DNA of 64,000 bases, taken from contig CM068385.1 of assembly GCA_034770075.1 (NCBI GenBank), positions 74,640,272 to 74,704,271 on the forward strand. The letters are read 5' to 3'. A program made the position numbers and the translations under genes. This DNA is from Aralia elata. Its lineage: Eukaryota; Streptophyta; Magnoliopsida; Apiales; Araliaceae. The notes under the pieces were generated by a model. The model had not been told where the DNA came from. It made no database searches and saw only the letters and a program-made list of their open reading frames with translations. Positions 33,888-45,194 of this stretch are shown here, in pieces; positions within the stretch are counted from its first letter, which is position 1, and each line of letters opens with the position of its first letter.

Positions 33888-34623
33888 CTATCCAATTCCC
33901 CTTCGAAAATTGAGGAACCCTCCATCCATTAATAACCATGTAACTTTTGAAGGTTTTGCTGCAGTAGGGGCCATTGTTTCAAAGTCACCTAGTTTGCTTT
34001 TTGTAGATAGGTTCCTAATTACGACTGTCCAATAGCTAGGTGCTTCATCCGTTGTGTTCGTGATTAGATTGGGGCATTGAATCTTGTCAAACACTACATG
34101 CTCTTCTTCTATCTCCTCTCTCTCATCCCACCACGGTTGTAATGTAGTCTTAGCTCTCATGTTATAAAGAGCTTTCCCAAGGACATGACTACCAAGTGGA
34201 TACGGTTTTGCAAAACTGACTGGATTCTTGAACTTTGGTGGGGAAGGCACTTGGGGCACTAACAGAATCGGCTCATCAGTGTTGGAACTCAAGGCTAGAT
34301 CTTCTTTGGCTTTATTTTCCTGGTCCCCACTCATCTCCTGTCTTTCGATATCTTGTGGCTCATCCAGTTGCAGATTTGGTCCGGGCTCACCATCAGCTTC
34401 AGATTCCATGTCATAAAGCCAAGTGTTTTGAGGACAGTTGTTCAAGGCTTTGAACATTTGATCTATCTGATTCTGAATATTTTGAATTGACATCTCTTGA
34501 TTAATCCTCCTCTCCTCATTTGATGCTACGAACTTGAACCATAATTCCTCTAATCTTGAATTATCTATTTCAGGTTCGGAATCCATGTATTGAGGACCAT
34601 TGGTTGAGGTATTGATGAGTTGT
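33888..34623 (-). pseudogene. G1 ORF of unknown function, 5' cut by Y1
   Basis: About 245 residues are open from the Y1 junction to the stop at 33888 (the frame runs on into the Y1 LTR by chance). N-terminal part: LEELWFKFVASNEERRINQE and IQNIQNQIDQMFKAL, probably a coiled coil. Middle: acidic. C-terminal: PSPPKFKNPVSFAKPYPLG, LGKALYNMRAKTTLQPWWDE and FLNFRRGIG. I do not recognise it. It ends just before the hairpin that follows integrase in AthI and Y, so in G this place is taken by something other than a normal pol end. G2 (53280-54017) has the same frame with a stop near 53745. Confidence 0.55.
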
Positions 34624-35812
34624 TGTTTGCCTAAATTTATACTAGCAAAATACGCAAGTATACGCAGTCCACAAGTAATAAAGTAAAAGTAGAGTATCGT
34701 CCCACAGAGAAGAACTGAATTTATAAAGACAATTTCCAATTCTAAATCAAATCAATTTTAGCAAACAAATAATCAATGATTTCTGAAGTTTTGAATTTAA
34801 CTAATTAATTCTAAATTAAATTACTGCCACTAATTTAAAAACAGATTTTTAAAGACTTAAGACTATAACTTCACTTAATGCTTTACTTTGCTCAACAAAC
34901 TTCCCTTTTTATCATGCTAATTATTTTGGATTGTTAACCAAGAACTCATCACTATTTATGACCTCTCAATGTTTCATAAACAACTCAACTCAAATCCACA
35001 ATTGATAGACTCAAGTTAATCACCCTAGATAACTAATTCACTATATTTCTATGTGAATTACAATTAAAGAGGATTTAAGTCCAGGTTCCCTGTTAGATTA
35101 CATGCGATGAATAGGTATATCTCTATCCTAAACACAAATTATGAATTCCATCGACAGCAGAATACACAAACATATGCTATTATGGTCAGATCTAATTCTA
35201 TACTTCATCTCTCGAGTTCATATAGATTATCCCAGTAATTATTGGCCAGATAATTAAGCAATTTAGCATAAACCATAATAGACAATCCAAAGTAATTAAT
35301 CATAATAATCCAGGAAGCATGTCGTTCAAAACTACGCAATAAGATCCATTATAGCCTTAAAAAGAAATTTAGTTCATAATTAAACTAGAAATCATCATCC
35401 ACAAGTTTAATAACATTCAAAAGTTCAGAGTAAAAAGAAGAGGAGGAAATTTAGTTCATAATAGACAATCCAAAGTAATTAATCATAATAATCCAGGAAG
35501 CATGTCGTTCAAAACTACGCAATAAGATCCATTATAGCCTTAAAAAGAAATTTAGTTCATAATTAAACTAGAAATCATCATCCACAAGTTTAATAACATT
35601 CAAAAGTTCAGAGTAAAAAGAAGAGGAGGAAATTTAGTTCATAATAGACAATCCAAAGTAATTAATCATAATAATCCAGGAAGCATGTCGTTCAAAACTA
35701 CGCAATAAGATCCATTATAGCCTTAAAAAGAAATTTAGTTCATAATTAAACAAGAAATCATCATCCACAAGTTTAATAACATTCAAAAGTTCAGAATAAA
35801 ACCTACCTATCA
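34624..35812 (-). repeat. Y1 3' LTR, rearranged
   Basis: Ends TGTTTGCCTAAAT and ACCTACCTATCA. Compared with the Y2 3' LTR (54018-55406) and the Y1 5' LTR, it lacks about 560 bases including the whole GC palindrome array, and instead has a 183-bp segment three times in tandem. Confidence 0.88.
35277..35796. repeat. 183-bp tandem triplication in Y1 3' LTR
   Basis: Units start with AATAGACAATCC at 35277, 35460 and 35643. The first two full units are nearly identical, the third runs into the LTR end. Only one unit is present in the Y1 5' LTR (near 48094) and Y2 3' LTR, so the triplication is recent. Confidence 0.92.
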
Positions 35813-37027
35813 AATTCCCCCAAACTTAAACTATTGCTTGTCCCCAAGGAACACAATGCAACACAATGCCATGAATGCACTAATAACTACCATGCCTAAG
35901 AATCCAACCAATAGCCATTACTAATCTTAACCAATAGCCTCAGAGTTATCAACAACTAACTTGAAACAGTAAATCCAGTCAATAGTAACTAATAATCCCA
36001 ATCAATCAAACAATATACACCTATCATCACCCAAGTTGTGCGTGTGTGTTCATTAATCAATTTAACTAGCCAAAGTTCAAAATATAGCCACATAACCAAC
36101 TCTATAACAAGAATAATCTATTTTCAATTCAATTCAAGCAAATACAACAAATCCAACCAAAATTAAGCAAATACTGAGCAAGAGGGTTCTAACAAGGCTT
36201 ATTTCTATCTTTATTCTTCTACGAGTGCGTTTTACGCTCCATCTCGTATTTATGCTTAACTGTGCAATGCCAAGTTTTCTTAGGCCTTTCAAAATCACCA
36301 ATGTAGCGAGCGTTCAATCAGTGACTCCCAAACTAGGCGGCTTTAGGGTACTAGGTGTTAAGACACCCCTAAGGATCTAATTACCCGAGTGACAAAGGCC
36401 ACATAACCCAACTAGTCAACGCATTTATTGTTTTTTTTTATTTTTTATTTTTTATTTTTTTTACTTTTTTTTATTATTTAGCCTTAAAAAGAAACCCCCA
36501 AACTCAGTTTTTACCTTGTTTCAGCCTTCCTTGTTAATTCACTTGACATTTTTTTTTTATTATTTTTTTTTCAATTCTCATGTAAAAGTCGATTATGCAA
36601 CACTTTGAACCCCAACAGTCAAATTAATCAAAATGTTTGTGCTATCCAATAACTCAAGTTATGACATGCATAATTATTCTCATGATCTAAATTATATCAT
36701 CCCTAATGACCATCACACTGTCCAAGCTAACACAGAAAAATCCATCTCATCATTGTCCAAACTAAATGCACCTAACACAACCAACCATGAGTCAACTATG
36801 CAAGATTCACAATGATATGCCACATACTAACAAACTAAATGCACCTAACACAACCAACCATGAGTCAACTATGCAAGATTCACAATGATATGCCACATAC
36901 TAACAGAGATAATGCACAAAACTAACAAACATGTTAAACAAAAAAACCTAAAAGAACTCCCCCAAACTTAAAATAGACAATGCCCTCATTGAATAAAGTA
37001 GTAAAAGAAAAGGAAAGAGAAACTCCC
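35813..37027 (-). other. Y1 3' untranslated region
   Basis: It begins with the 3' polypurine tract (plus AATTCCCCCAAACTTAAAC, 35813-35831). It has one GAGTGCGTTTTACGCTCC hairpin (36221), T-rich low-complexity DNA (36430-36480, 36550-36572), a 73-bp tandem duplication (units from 36758 and 36831, starting CAAACTAAATGCACC) and an internal polypurine tract (CTCCCCCAAACTTAAAATAG, 36957-36976) followed by CAATGCCCTCATTG. No gene. Confidence 0.7.
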
Positions 37028-37471
37028 CTAATCCGAGGTAGCATCATCTGCATCCTCCCCATCTGAAGGTGTGTCCGGAAGCGGATAAGTTGGAGCATCA
37101 CTAAACGTTGGGAATTGGACTTGAACGCCCAATTGAGAAAAGGCTTGCGAAAAATTGTCCAAGAGTTGTGTGGAGAAAGATCGAAGCTCGGTCATACTTG
37201 TGTGAATAGCATCCATCCGCCGAGTCATACGCCTCTCCATTCGATCCAACCTAGCCTGAGACACATGATACGGTTATTCGGGTTCGGTCATCTGTTGATC
37301 AGATGCATCCTCACTCTCACCGAGATCCCCCAAGAGAAATCCTGCCCCACGGGAATGAGAAGGAGCACCAGTCCAAACCTTATACTTGGCAATCGTAGCA
37401 TGATCAATAGTGTTCATCGGGAGCTGCAAGGGCTCACCATCACCCCATTCCACCCTAGCAGCAATGTATAA
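37028..37471 (-). pseudogene. Y1 post-pol ORF, C-terminal part
   Basis: Matches the 141-residue frame of Y2 (56687-57112): an N-terminal stretch with NTIDHATIAKYKVWTGAP, then a helical segment (ARLDRMERRMTRRMDAIHTS) and an acidic end (DTPSDGEDADDATSD). A Gln codon of Y2 is a stop here near 37275. Function unknown. Confidence 0.55.
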
Positions 37472-37516
37472 ACGAGTTATTACCGATGCATGAGGGAGAC
37501 CTCCTGATGTACCACC

Positions 37517-38196
37517 TTACAGGTACCGATGTATGGACTGATGGATGACATACCCCACGTCAATTTTCTTTCCTTGCACAATCCCATATAACAAAAAAGC
37601 ACGATCCTTGGTCACATCATTTTGATGCCTGGTTGGCATGAGATTGGCACAAATAAAACTGTACCAGGCCTTTCCATAACGACTCAAAGCTGTGTGAGGA
37701 AAGTGTAGTTTCTGATCTATTCCTTGCTCAGTTGTCCATACTGTACCCGGCTTGCACAAAATATTCTTGATGCGATCCAATTTAGTGTCCCAATTTGTAG
37801 AGTATAAACATTCCGGATCGGTGGGGTGAATAGTAGGCAAGTGGAATAGGGCATTGATACTCGTGCTGGTATATGACACTTGGCAACCCCGCACAAAAGC
37901 AGTGCCATCCTTAGTGATTTTTGCGTTTGCATATAATTCTTGAACTACTGATATCGGGGCTGCTAAAGGTGGTTCCACAAACATCAACCAACCTTAGCTC
38001 GGATGATGCTCATCATTTGACCATCCAAATTCGGATCAGGCTTTAGTCCACGTTCCAAAACAAATGTCTTCCCAAGCAAAACCTTCTGATAAAATTCCTC
38101 AGCATCCGCAGAAACAAACCTACTACTATCGAAGGCAACTGGTTCAGAACGGTCTTGAGAACTAGAAGATTCCCCACGTTGTCTCTTAGAAGCCAT
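37517..38196 (-). pseudogene. Y1 post-pol ORF with putative plant transposon protein domain
   Basis: The N-terminal frame (37984-38196, MASKRQRGESSSSQDRSEPV) and the domain frame (37517-37987) are in different frames, joined by a frameshift near 37985. Motifs: VVQELYANAKITKDG, RGCQVSYTSTSINALFHLP, LSRYGKAWYSFICANLMP and GKKIDVGYVIHQSI. It is clearly related to AthI 768-1475. No signal peptide or membrane helix. Confidence 0.7.
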
Positions 38197-38814
38197 GATA
38201 ATTCAATCCAAACGCATAACAACGTGAAGACCCCCAAACTTGACAAAAATCACACTTGGATTTAACAAACTATCGCAATCTAATACACTTATATGCACAA
38301 TTCAATCCAACAATAATAACACAATATCTCGAAGTGTATAATCAAAATTCCCAATACAATGCAATCCCAAGCCTAAAATCTGTCAATTGGAAGTAATACC
38401 TGGATACGAAGCAAAACCCAAAACCACAATGCACTTACTTCATTCTGACCCAATGCAATTCCTCGATATCCCACCATGATGCAATGAACAACCCTCTTGG
38501 AGCACACTTAAATGGTTAGATGATTTGGATTCTAGGGTTTGTAGAGGGGAGTAGGCTGTAGAAGGTGAAGAATTGGAGAAGAAAGAAGATGAAGAGAAAA
38601 CAAGAATTAGGGTTTGTAATTAAAGGTGTTTGATTTGGAGAAGAAGTGAATGTTGATAGGAAATTGATTTGGATTTGGAACAGGGATAGAAAAAGAGAAG
38701 TTACCGATTCTAATATGGAGAGGTTACTGATAATGAGACTCCAAGCGGGAAAAGAAGGAAAGAAGTAGTCACTGGGTCGGGTTTAAACTGGGTTTTAAAA
38801 TTTGGGATCCGATC

Positions 38815-39000
38815 GTGGCGCGGCCGCGCTTGGATTTGGCTTGAGTTGGGCGCGACCGCGCTAGTGTGGCAGCTGGAACTTTTTAAGCTCTGATGTTAGG
38901 CGCGACCGCGCTGGTAAGCCAGCTGAAGCTTTTTAATTTCTGAAGAAGGGCGCGATGACGCTTGATTTCTAGACACTTGGAGCGCGGCCGCGCTTGCCTA
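38815..39000. repeat. GCGCGGCCGCGC palindrome array, Y1 spacer
   Basis: Five motifs: GGCGCGGCCGCGCTT (38818), GGCGCGACCGCGCTA, GGCGCGACCGCGCTG, GGCGCGATGACGCTT and AGCGCGGCCGCGCTT (38981). The variants differ mainly by G-to-A or C-to-T changes at CpG. Confidence 0.9.
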
Positions 39001-39178
39001 AAAACCTGAAATTCAATTCTAAAGCCCTTCTTTTTGATTTCATCATATGCAATCCTTGATGTATGACCTATAAGAAAAGACAAAGAAATAAAATGACTAA
39101 TTACTACTAGATAAAAACAAAACTAAGTCTAATAATTATTCCTAGAAATCACAAAATTTTAACTAAAAGCAATTAAAA

Positions 39179-39196
39179 ATTGGGTTGCCTCCCAAT
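39179..39196. other. Conserved TTGGG...CCCAA hairpin (Y1)
   Basis: ATTGGGTTGCCTCCCAAT followed by TAGCGCTTG, about 100 bases past the integrase end. Confidence 0.75.
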
Positions 39197-39293
39197 TAGC
39201 GCTTGATTTAAAGTCTTTCAGCCTGACTACTCCCTGTTTCAAACTTTAATCGGCAAGAGTGATTGAGGTTTTCTGACAATCGAAATCACCACC

Positions 39294-41567
39294 CTAATAA
39301 TGCTTTAATCTTTGACCATTGACTTTGAATGACTCAACCGGATTGTTTGCAAAAACTTCAACAGCGCCATGAGGGAATGCTTGTTTGACAATGAAGGGGC
39401 CCGACCACCGAGACTTGAGCTTCCCTGGAAATAATTTCAGTCTAGAGTTGTATAGAAGCACTGTTTGTCCCGGCTCAAACTTCCTGTCGATGATTTTTCG
39501 ATCGTGCCACTTCTTGACTTTTTCCTTGTAAAGCTTTGAGTTCTCATATGCTTGTAGACGAAATTCATCGAGTTCATTAAGCTGAAGAAGTCTCTTTTCC
39601 CCCGCAACCGTGAGATCAAAATTCAACTTTCTGATGGCCCAATATGCTTTGTGTTCAAGTTCAACCGGAAGGTGGCACACCTTGCCATAGACTAATTGGT
39701 ACGGTGACGTGCCAATGGGTGTCTTATACGCTGTCCGATAAGCCCAAAACGCATCATCCAACTTTGTTGACCAATCTTTTCTGTTCGGATTAACAATCTT
39801 CTCCAGAATTCTCTTCACTTCTCTATTTGAAACTTCGGCTTGACCACTGGTTTGGGGATGGTAAGCTGTAGCAATTCTGTGGTTTACCCCATATTTAGCT
39901 AAGAGAGTCGTGAAATACCTATTGCAAAAGTGGCTCCCTTCATCACTGATAATTGCCCTTAGGGTGCCAAATCGTGTGAAGATATTTTTCTGCAGAAATT
40001 TTAGAACCACCTTGGCATCATTAGTCGGCAAGGCACTTGCTTCCACCCATTTAGAAACATAATTGACCGCCAAAAGGATGTAGAGGTTGTTAAAGGAAGA
40101 TGGAAATGGTCCCATAAAATCTATTCCCCAAACGTCGAAGACTTCAACTTCTAAAATGGCATTCAAAGGCATCTCATGACGTTTGGAAATATTTCCCACC
40201 CTTTGACATCTATCACATCTCTGAACGAAGTGGTGGGCGTCCTTAAACAACGTGGGCCAGAAAAATCTTGCCTGTAACACCTTGGCAGCTGTCTTTTCGC
40301 CTCCGTAATGACCTCCATATAGCGAATCATGACAATGATGTAAGATACTCTCTATTTCACTTTGGGGCACACACCGTCGAATCATTTGATCGGCGCAATG
40401 TTTGAACAGGAACGGCTCATCCCATATGTACCTTTTTACATCATGCAGAAACTTTTTCTTTTGTTGGCTGGTCAAATCTGGGGGAAGTACATTGCTAACC
40501 AAATAATTGACAAAATCGACATACCATGGGACTTCTGAATATATCACAAACAGCTGCTCATCCGGGAAGAACTCATTGATCACCGTTTTGTCTCCCTTGA
40601 CGCGGTCATTGTTTTCTAATCTCGAGAGATGACCTGCCACTTGATTATCCGTCCCTTTCCTATCCCGGATTTCCAAGTTGAACTCCTGGAGTAGAAGTAT
40701 CCATCGAATTAGCCTTGGCTTCGTATCTTTCTTCGAAATTAGATATCTTATGGCAGAATGGTCAGTGAACACCACCACTTTAGTTCCAATTAAGTACGAC
40801 CGAAATTTGTCAAATGCATAAACTACCGCGAGCAACTCCTTCTCGGTAGTCGTATAGTTGAGATGGGTATCGGACAATATTTTGCTAGCATAATAAATAG
40901 CGTGAAAAACCTTTTCCTTTCGTTGGCCCAAAACAACCCCAATAGCATAGTCGCTAGCATCACACATTAACTCGGACGACATTGACCAATCCGGTGCTAC
41001 TATTACAGGTGCTGTGGTCAATTTCTTTTTTAGCAATTCAAAAGCCGCAAAACACTCATCATCAAACTTGAAGGGAACATCTTTCTCCAATAGACTGCAT
41101 AAAGGCTTAGAGATTTTAGAAAAGTCTTTTATGAATCTCCTATAAAATCCAGCGTGTCCCAAGAAGCTTCGTATACCCTTAACTGTAGTTGGTGGAGGTA
41201 GATTTTCTATTGTCTCCAGCTTGGCTCGATCTACCTCTAACCCGTTTGACGACACCTTGTGCCCAAGAACGATCCCCTCTTGCACCATAAAGTGGCATTT
41301 TTCCGAATTGAGCAATAAATTAGTTTCCACGCATCTTTTTAAAACCAGGACCAGATTTTCCAAACAACTATCAAAGGAGTCACCAAACACTAAAAAATCG
41401 TCCATGAATACCTCCACGTTGCATTCGACCATATCTGAGAAAATAGCCATCATGCATCTTTGGAACGTTGCTGGTGCATTACATAAGCCAAAAGACATCC
41501 TTCTAAAAGCAAAAGTACCATAAGGACACGTGAAGGTGGTCTTTTCCTGATCTTCGGGGGCAATCAC
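39294..41567 (-). pseudogene. Y1 pol: reverse transcriptase C-terminus, RNase H, integrase
   Basis: A 757-residue frame. Reverse transcriptase from IAPEDQEKTTFTCPYG through FMDDFLVFG; RNase H with CDASDYAIGVVLG, TEKELLAVVYAF and FTDHSAIRYL; integrase with an HHCC finger (HHCHDSLYGGHY ... CDRCQRVGN), core Asp residues in FDVWGIDFMGPFP and IISDEGSHF, REVKRILEKIVN, and RWSGPFIVKQAFPHGAVEV at the end. All visible catalytic positions are kept. The frame is cut from the polymerase N-terminus by a CAG to TAG stop at 41571-41573; Y2 has the Gln (GYNQIVIAPED). Confidence 0.9.
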
Positions 41568-41570
41568 TAT

Positions 41571-42353
41571 CTAATTATAACCTGAATAGCCATCCAATAA
41601 GCAATAAAACTCGTGTCCAGCCAGTCTATCTAACATCTGATCAATAAAGGGTAGAGGAAAGTGATCCTCGCGGGTCGCCTTGTTTAGTTTTCTGTAGTCC
41701 ATACAAACCCTCCATCCGGTCACTGTCCTTGTCGGTATCAATTCATTATTTTTGTTTTCTACAACCGTCATGCCACCCTTTTTAGGCACGCACTGTACTG
41801 GACTCACCCAACTGCTATCGGAGATGGAGTAAATGATACCTGCATCAAGCCACTTCAAAATTTCCTTTTTCACCACCTCTTTCATGATTGGGTTCAGCCG
41901 CCTTTATTGCTCAATTATTGGTTTGGCATCATCTTCCAAAAGGATCTTGTGCATATAAAATGATGGGCTAATCCCTTTAATGTCTGCGATGGTCCAACCA
42001 ATTGCTGATTTGTACTCCCGGAGAACACGTATCAACTTACTTTCCTGTAATTCGTTAAGTATAGATGCAATAATAACAAGCAAAGTAGATGATTCACCCA
42101 AATAAGCATACCTGAGATGGCTAGGTAAAGGTTTAAGTTCAAGTATATGAGGTATTTTAAGAGATGGCTTTAAGCGCTCTAAGGATTTGTCAGTAAGTTC
42201 CAAGGGTTCAAACGGGATTTGAAATTTGCGTACTCTCGGCACTGCATCTAAAATTTGAAGAAACTCCATCATCTCTGGGTCATCCATGTCAGCCTCCCCC
42301 AGTAAAGTAGTTTCCAACGGATCCTCAATCAATTTCCTCAAAAAACTCATCAT
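41571..42353 (-). pseudogene. Y1 pol: linker and reverse transcriptase N-terminus
   Basis: Two frames. 41904-42353 is the linker (DPLETTLLGEADMDDPEMME ... LPSHLRYAYLGESST) leading to AKPIIEQ, ended by a CAA to TAA stop at 41904. 41571-41885 continues with MKEVVKKEILKWLDAGIIYS, SPVQCVPKKGGMTV and YRKLNKATREDHFPLPFIDQ. A frameshift at a T run near 42344 separates it from the protease and is also present in Y2, so it predates the duplication. Confidence 0.85.
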
Positions 42354-42990
42354 CCACCACTTTTTCTACCACATCCAACCGGAAACACTCTTCCTCATCC
42401 GTAGGAAATTTCATGGCTTTGAACACATTGAATGTCACTTCTTGGTCTTGCACCCTCATAGTCAATTCTCCTTTTTGCACATCTATAAGTGTTCTACCAG
42501 TTGCCAAGAAAGGTCTCCCAAGTATGATAGGAATGTCTTTGTCCTCTTCATAGTCCAAAATGATGAAATCAACTGGGAATATGAATTTATCCACTTTTAC
42601 CTAGATGTCTTCCACAATACCTCTAGGATATGTGACCGACCTATCTGCAAGCTGAAGAGAGATGTTAGTTGGTTTCGGTGCAGGTAGACCCAGCTGGACA
42701 TATATCGATAAAGGCATAAGGTTGATGCTAGCACCCAAATCACACAAACATCTGTTGATTGATAAGCTGCCAATGGTGCAAGGGATAGTGAAACTTCCAG
42801 GATCCTTTAATTTTGGTGGCAACTTCTTTTGCAATATAGCACTACACTCTTCAGTTAACGCAACTGTTTCATAATCCTCCAGCTTTTTCTTCCTTGACAA
42901 AATTCCTTTCATGAACTTGGCATCTGCTCTAAAGCCTCTGCAAACGGTATGTTGATTTGTAGCTTCTTAAAGACTTCAAGGAATTTGGAG
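42325..42990 (-). pseudogene. Y1 aspartic protease
   Basis: The active-site block is CDLGASINLMPLSIYVQLG (in 42601-42912). The C-terminal block is VDKFIFPVDFIILDYEEDKD, then PIILGRPFLATGRTLIDV (42325-42594). Stop TAG at 42601 (Leu codon in Y2). A 10-base deletion at about 42923 between two 8-base ATGCCAAG repeats shifts the frame at the N-terminus. Confidence 0.85.
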
Positions 42991-43022
42991 AACTGTTTGG
43001 CTAATTTCTGCTTCTAAAATCT

Positions 43023-43837
43023 CTACGGATATGGAACGGGAGGGTATACTACTAATTGATTGGCTTTCTCCTTTCCTTTCATCTCAGTTTTCGTTTTCTT
43101 TTCTTTTTCTACCAATTCCTCTGCAGGAGCTGAGACTGGGGAAGGGCGCGGCCGCGCTGCCTCTCCTTGTATTTCAGGCGTGGCCGCGCTGCTCTGCTGT
43201 AGTTGTTTTCCACTTCGAAGTGTGACAGCTTGACATTGTTCCTTACCATCTCTCTTGGGGTTAACTTCCGTATTACTTGGCAAAGATCCTTGAGGTCTGT
43301 TGTTCAATATATTGGCCATTTGTCCCACTTGATTTTCCAGATTTCTGATGGCCGCTGCTTGACTCTTTACCAACACATCATTACTTGCCATATACTTCAT
43401 CAAGATCTCTTCCAAATCTGGTTTCTTTTCTGTTTGCGGTTGTGTAGCTACCGACTGATGTTGATTATGAAATCCAGGGGGATATGACGCTCTAGGAGCT
43501 TGTTGTTGATTCTGATTATTGCTCCATGAGAAATTTGGATGGTTTCTTGCCCTTGGATTATAAGTGTTTTGGTATGGGTTTGGAGGACGTTGGTAGCTAC
43601 CCACAAACTTAACTGCTTCAGGATTAATGGCACAATACTCTGTAGGATGTGCACCTGGGCATAGCTCACAAACATAAAGCACTTGCTGAGTTTTTGAATC
43701 TGCTATAGCATCGATCTTTTTAGACATTGCTGCCATCTGAGCTGCTAATGCTGTGATTGCATCGACTTCCAATACTCCAGCTACCTTTTGGTGATTCATC
43801 CTCGATGTCGGCCATTGATAGTTATTTGCAGCCATAG
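43023..43837 (-). pseudogene. Y1 gag, C-terminal part
   Basis: From NNYQWPTSRMNHQKVAGV through the short zinc knuckle CELCPGAHPTEYC (C-x2-C-x3-H-x4-C), a Gln/Asn/Pro-rich stretch and the conserved NLENQVGQMANIL. Near the end two GC palindromes are translated in frame (SSAATPEIQGEAARPRPSP). Ends at a CAG to TAG stop (43015-43017). Separated from its N-terminus by LTR C. Confidence 0.88.
43146..43200. repeat. GC palindromes inside Y1 gag coding sequence
   Basis: GGCGCGGCCGCGCTG (43146) and GGCGTGGCCGCGCTG (about 43180), about 34 bases apart, in the reading frame of gag. The same pair is in Y2 at 60691 and 60726. Confidence 0.9.
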
Positions 43838-44091
43838 TGTGACACTCCTAAATCCGGGTACTTCGTTTCCCCAGGATTTGGTGTTCACTATCCAAAAACA
43901 TCACATCACATCTAACTACCCATTCAAATATAATTGAAAACTCTTAATAAAAATAGAAATCTCCCATTAAAGGGTTACAACATCATTCGTAAACAAATCC
44001 CAGGTTATCTAACCTTAAATAAACATCAGTGCGGAAATATAAATTAAGTCTATTACATAAACATCATTTAATCAAATAAAACAAGTCTTCA

Positions 44092-44153
44092 TCACTTGTT
44101 TGCTTTTCCTTTGCCTTTACTAGTGGATGGCTCATCAGTTCTTTCAACTTTAG
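44092..44153 (-). other. Short Lys/Gly-rich exon-like frame in LTR C
   Basis: After ACATTGCAG on the minus strand the frame reads AKVERTDEPSTSKGKGKANK then a stop. It corresponds to those in A and B. Confidence 0.45.
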
Positions 44154-45194
44154 CTGCAATGTTATTATGCAAGGGTGAGCAATGATTGCCCAGCAAGTAT
44201 AACAACAACAGTAATAATAACATGCGAAATAATTAACGGATATTGAATAATCGAAGAATTAGCTTTTGAGTCAAGAATATAAGACAAGATTCAAAAGAAC
44301 GTCTGAGGGTCTTAAGACCACGAACTATGTCCCAGGTTATCAAGTATTTTTACTTTAAACCTTTAACAGTCGTAAGACTATATGGACCTTGCTTCTCGTA
44401 CTCAGGGGGATCAGCCCTTTGTACCATGTATGTGCACAACATCTTAATGCTAACGCGTAATAAAATCCCTTGTATAAGGGTTGTTCATCTCAGTTTGACA
44501 TCGGAGTCCGCACCAAAGGAAGTTTGGTTTGGATTTACTTCACTAACGTTTCTAGTATTTAGAACGCTCATCAACTATGGACTAGTCGAATCAATAAGGG
44601 TTCGCTAGTCAATCAAGGTTCAAAAGGTGTAATTCGAGAATCAAAACTAAATCTCACAAAAGGTACAATTGTAAAAATTCTATATATAACTGAAGCATTG
44701 CAAAGAGAAATTTTAAACGTCTCATTGAATCCATGAAATTGAATGGAATAGAAACAATAACTTGCTCGAGTAAGTAATAGCATTATGAAACATATATGAT
44801 ACGAGAATTAAGTTCAGGAACTTGCGTGATTGAAATCAAGGTAGAAAACTTGCGTAAATGTAAAAGTAGGGATAAGATACTTGCCTCGTGCGTAGACTAT
44901 AAATTTAAAACTCACGTTCTTTAAATCAACCTATACATTTCGTTTATAAAACAGTAACAATAATTAGTTACAGTATTATAAACACTTCAGAACTCATTCC
45001 CATCCAATTTCATTTTAATAACTCAGTTAACACCAAACAATCAATGGGTTTACGCTTACCACCCATCACAGTACCTTAACATTCATTTTATACCTTAGCC
45101 TAAGCTTTAGGTATATCTACGATATCATAACATGATCTCAAAGAAAGAAGAAAATTTTTACTCTCGTCTTTTTACTTTTTTTTTTATTCTTTGC

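Larger units (their letters stand above)
30756..34623 (-). mobile_element. G1: gypsy element, 3' part
   Basis: 3' LTR (30756-32509), polypurine tract, a non-coding stretch, an internal polypurine tract, the conserved hairpin and the end of an unknown ORF, cut at 34623 by Y1. LTR ends and structure are Athila-like. No pol domain is visible in the retained part. Target flank AATAC (30751-30755). Confidence 0.8.
38197..39293 (-). other. Y1 spacer between integrase and post-pol ORF
   Basis: No gene. It holds the GC palindrome array (38815-39000) and the TTGGG...CCCAA hairpin (39179-39196). The purine-rich stretch 38520-38720 may be leader sequence for the post-pol ORF. Confidence 0.6.

Noticed and set aside
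36430..36480. T-rich tract as the tail of a LINE or retrocopy
   Set aside because: It lies within the Y 3' region, recurs in Y2 with different lengths, and has no adjoining LINE sequence or target duplication.
31836..39000. Palindrome arrays as a CRISPR-like array
   Set aside because: The genome is a plant, spacers are uneven and belong to continuous LTR or gag sequence, there are no associated genes, and the same motif is found inside reading frames.
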